From NCBI GenBank assembly GCA_025602915.1, contig JAHLJZ010000156.1, positions 1 to 21,764 on the forward strand: a DNA stretch of 21,764 bases. The letters are read 5' to 3'. A model generated the notes under the pieces. The model did no database searches and was not told the DNA's origin. It worked only from the letters and a program-made list of their open reading frames with translations. Position 1 is the first letter of the stretch; each line of letters begins with the position of its first letter. The position numbers and the translations under genes were made by a program. Positions 20,689 through 21,764 of the stretch are shown here, piece after piece. Source of the DNA: Paraphysoderma sedebokerense (Eukaryota > Blastocladiomycota > Physodermatomycetes > Physodermatales > Physodermataceae).

Positions 20689-21502
20689 TAAAATGAAAGC
20701 AATACTCCAACTTATAAAAAGTGGATTGATATAATAAAAAATTTGGGCATCTACAACATCATGGATCATTGGATTACGGATGATCACTAGAATCTCAATT
20801 TATTCTTGATTGCTTGGTTTCATCTCGCATGATTGTAAATAGGAAATACAATTTACAGGTATACATTTTGGATCTGTTTGAAGAGTTTTCCTCTTCGCGT
20901 CGGATGGATGGGATAGAGTTTGCAATGATTTGGAGGTCCACTAGCACAGATATATTTAATCGATTGATTCTTATTGGGTAATGGGAATACCAATATATAC
21001 ATCGAACTACAAGCATGTTCATAAGCCGAATGACGCACTATCTGTCTGGTGTAAGTCCGTTTTATGTCCTCCTCAGTGGATAAGCTGGACGCTTTTGTGC
21101 GCAACTGCCGCAAAACGGACCAGATTCGACCAAGTCATTTAACCATCATAAATAAACTCATTTCAACGCCAAATAAACACGAAACGCGTCCCTATTAATC
21201 GACGTTTCGTGATGCCTTTACCCGTCAGCAACCTCCTGATTCCTTTCAGCCTCGGATCATTCAAAACTAACCGCAACAGAAATGAAACAGGGAAAATTTA
21301 AGGAACAGGACAAACCAAAATTGATGAATCGTTGACATCGTAAACAAATCACGATGTTCGATTCTGAAAAACAAAACGACTTACAATACATCAAAAAGAG
21401 CATTTTTTTCAATTCCAACCTGTTGTCTTCTGGCATTGAATGAACTACACCCATAGCTTTTAAACCACAAAAGACCAGAAAGAACGAAAAGAACAAAAAG
21501 AC
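20689..21502. other. Intergenic region between secreted genes B and C
   Basis: Holds copy 2 of the dispersed repeat (20921-21011) and two perfect 9-bp inverted repeats (21055-21063 with 21112-21120, and 21178-21186 with 21203-21211). The rest must include the gene B 3' end and the gene C promoter. The small ORFs here look like chance frames. Confidence 0.45.
20921..21011 (+). repeat. Dispersed repeat, copy 2
   Basis: Partner of the repeat at 1795-1885, in the same orientation; the exact 22-base run is at 20926-20947. It lies about 230 bases downstream of the gene B stop. The copies are about 19 kb apart and flank different kinds of genes, which argues against a simple tandem duplication. Confidence 0.55.
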
Positions 21503-21764
21503 ATGACAATATTGTTACTCCCGTTTTTGATCTTCTCGATTTGTGTTTGTGTAGGCTTTGTACATTCCGTAGAGGTAAAACGACAATTTATAGGATGGTA
21601 AGTCGGAGTAAAATACAGTTTTCCTTGATTTACTTAATCCTTTATCTACTCCTCGCCAATCGACGAATTAAATTCGAAGGCGGAATAGTAGAATATGATA
21701 CAAGAAAAGAGTAGAATGAAAGTACTGATTATTCTGCATTTTTTTTTTTTTGGTTTTTTTTTTT
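21503..21764 (+). CDS. First exon of a third, related secreted-protein gene (copy C), cut by the right edge
   Basis: Exon 21503-21597 encodes MTILLLPFLIFSICVCVGFVHS, a clear signal peptide, then VEVKRQFIGW and a GTAAGT donor. The exon ends in the same phase and on the same Gly-Trp codons as exon 2 of copies A and B (LLGW and FLGW), so it appears to correspond to their exons 1 and 2 joined and shortened: it lacks the STPV and the Cys-containing parts. The next exon is not visible; the window ends in a T-rich run. Membership rests on this short match, position, orientation and splice phase, so it is tentative. Confidence 0.5.
21739..21764. repeat. Poly-T run at the window end
   Basis: T-tracts broken only by GG at the right edge. 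It could be intronic (copy C intron 1) or an assembly edge effect. Confidence 0.5.

Noticed and set aside
20853-21113. 86-codon ORF on the - strand across the dispersed repeat
   Set aside because: The matching place in repeat copy 1 does not keep the frame, so the repeat is not coding there.
1-21764. Retroviral, LTR, Polinton or other virus-like elements, CRISPR arrays, bacterial operons
   Set aside because: No reverse transcriptase, integrase, capsid or long terminal repeats were recognised, and the gene structure is eukaryotic; the only mobile-element coding sequence I could identify is hAT-like.

Overview
This window looks like nuclear DNA of a fungus. It is AT-rich, its genes are cut by many short GT-AG introns (mostly 59-90 nt), and it holds an Hsp104 disaggregase (not found in animals), a Prm10/ThrE-type membrane protein, an EB1/Bim1/Mal3 plus-end protein, and a tRNA-Val(AAC) with a short intron after position 37. 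The intron density and the SOS1/SLC9C-like Na+/H+ exchangers suggest an early-diverging lineage such as Mucoromycota sensu lato rather than an ascomycete yeast. I cannot name the species.

Layout. 1-1013 (+): C-terminal end of a CPA1 Na+/H+ exchanger cut by the left edge. 1414-4989 (+): a second, tandem exchanger of the same family. 5513-8286 (+): a ThrE/DUF1212 (Prm10-like) multi-pass transporter with a long disordered N-terminus. 8407-8667 (-): COA4, a twin CX9C cytochrome oxidase assembly factor, convergent with the ThrE gene. 9014-10691 (-): EB1 homologue with a first exon that appears to be only the ATG. 11019-14299 (-): complete nine-exon HSP104 with a TATA box and heat-shock-element-like promoter. 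14934-15034 (+): intron-containing tRNA-Val. From there the window changes from conserved housekeeping genes to an accessory region.

Accessory region (about 15.0-21.76 kb). Two full copies (15633-16816 and 19493-20688, +) and the first exon of a third (from 21503, +) encode a family of small secreted proteins that I do not recognise. Copies A and B share the same six-exon structure with identical intron phases, four conserved cysteines and nearly equal length (268 and 267 aa by my splice models). Between and beside them lie broken hAT transposon relics (a BED-finger piece at 15.24-15.41 kb on the - strand, and transposase pieces at 17.65-18.63 kb including a fold-back inverted duplication), a duplicated promoter segment, and a dispersed repeat that also occurs near 1.8 kb inside or beside the second exchanger.

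The most interesting signals are the secreted tandem family, with only a weak fold-level hint of mono-ADP-ribosyltransferases, and the second exchanger, where a one-base frame change relative to its neighbour appears to be compensated by a splice donor four bases downstream. All exon boundaries were derived by hand from reading frame, homology and GT/AG sites and have not been checked against transcripts.
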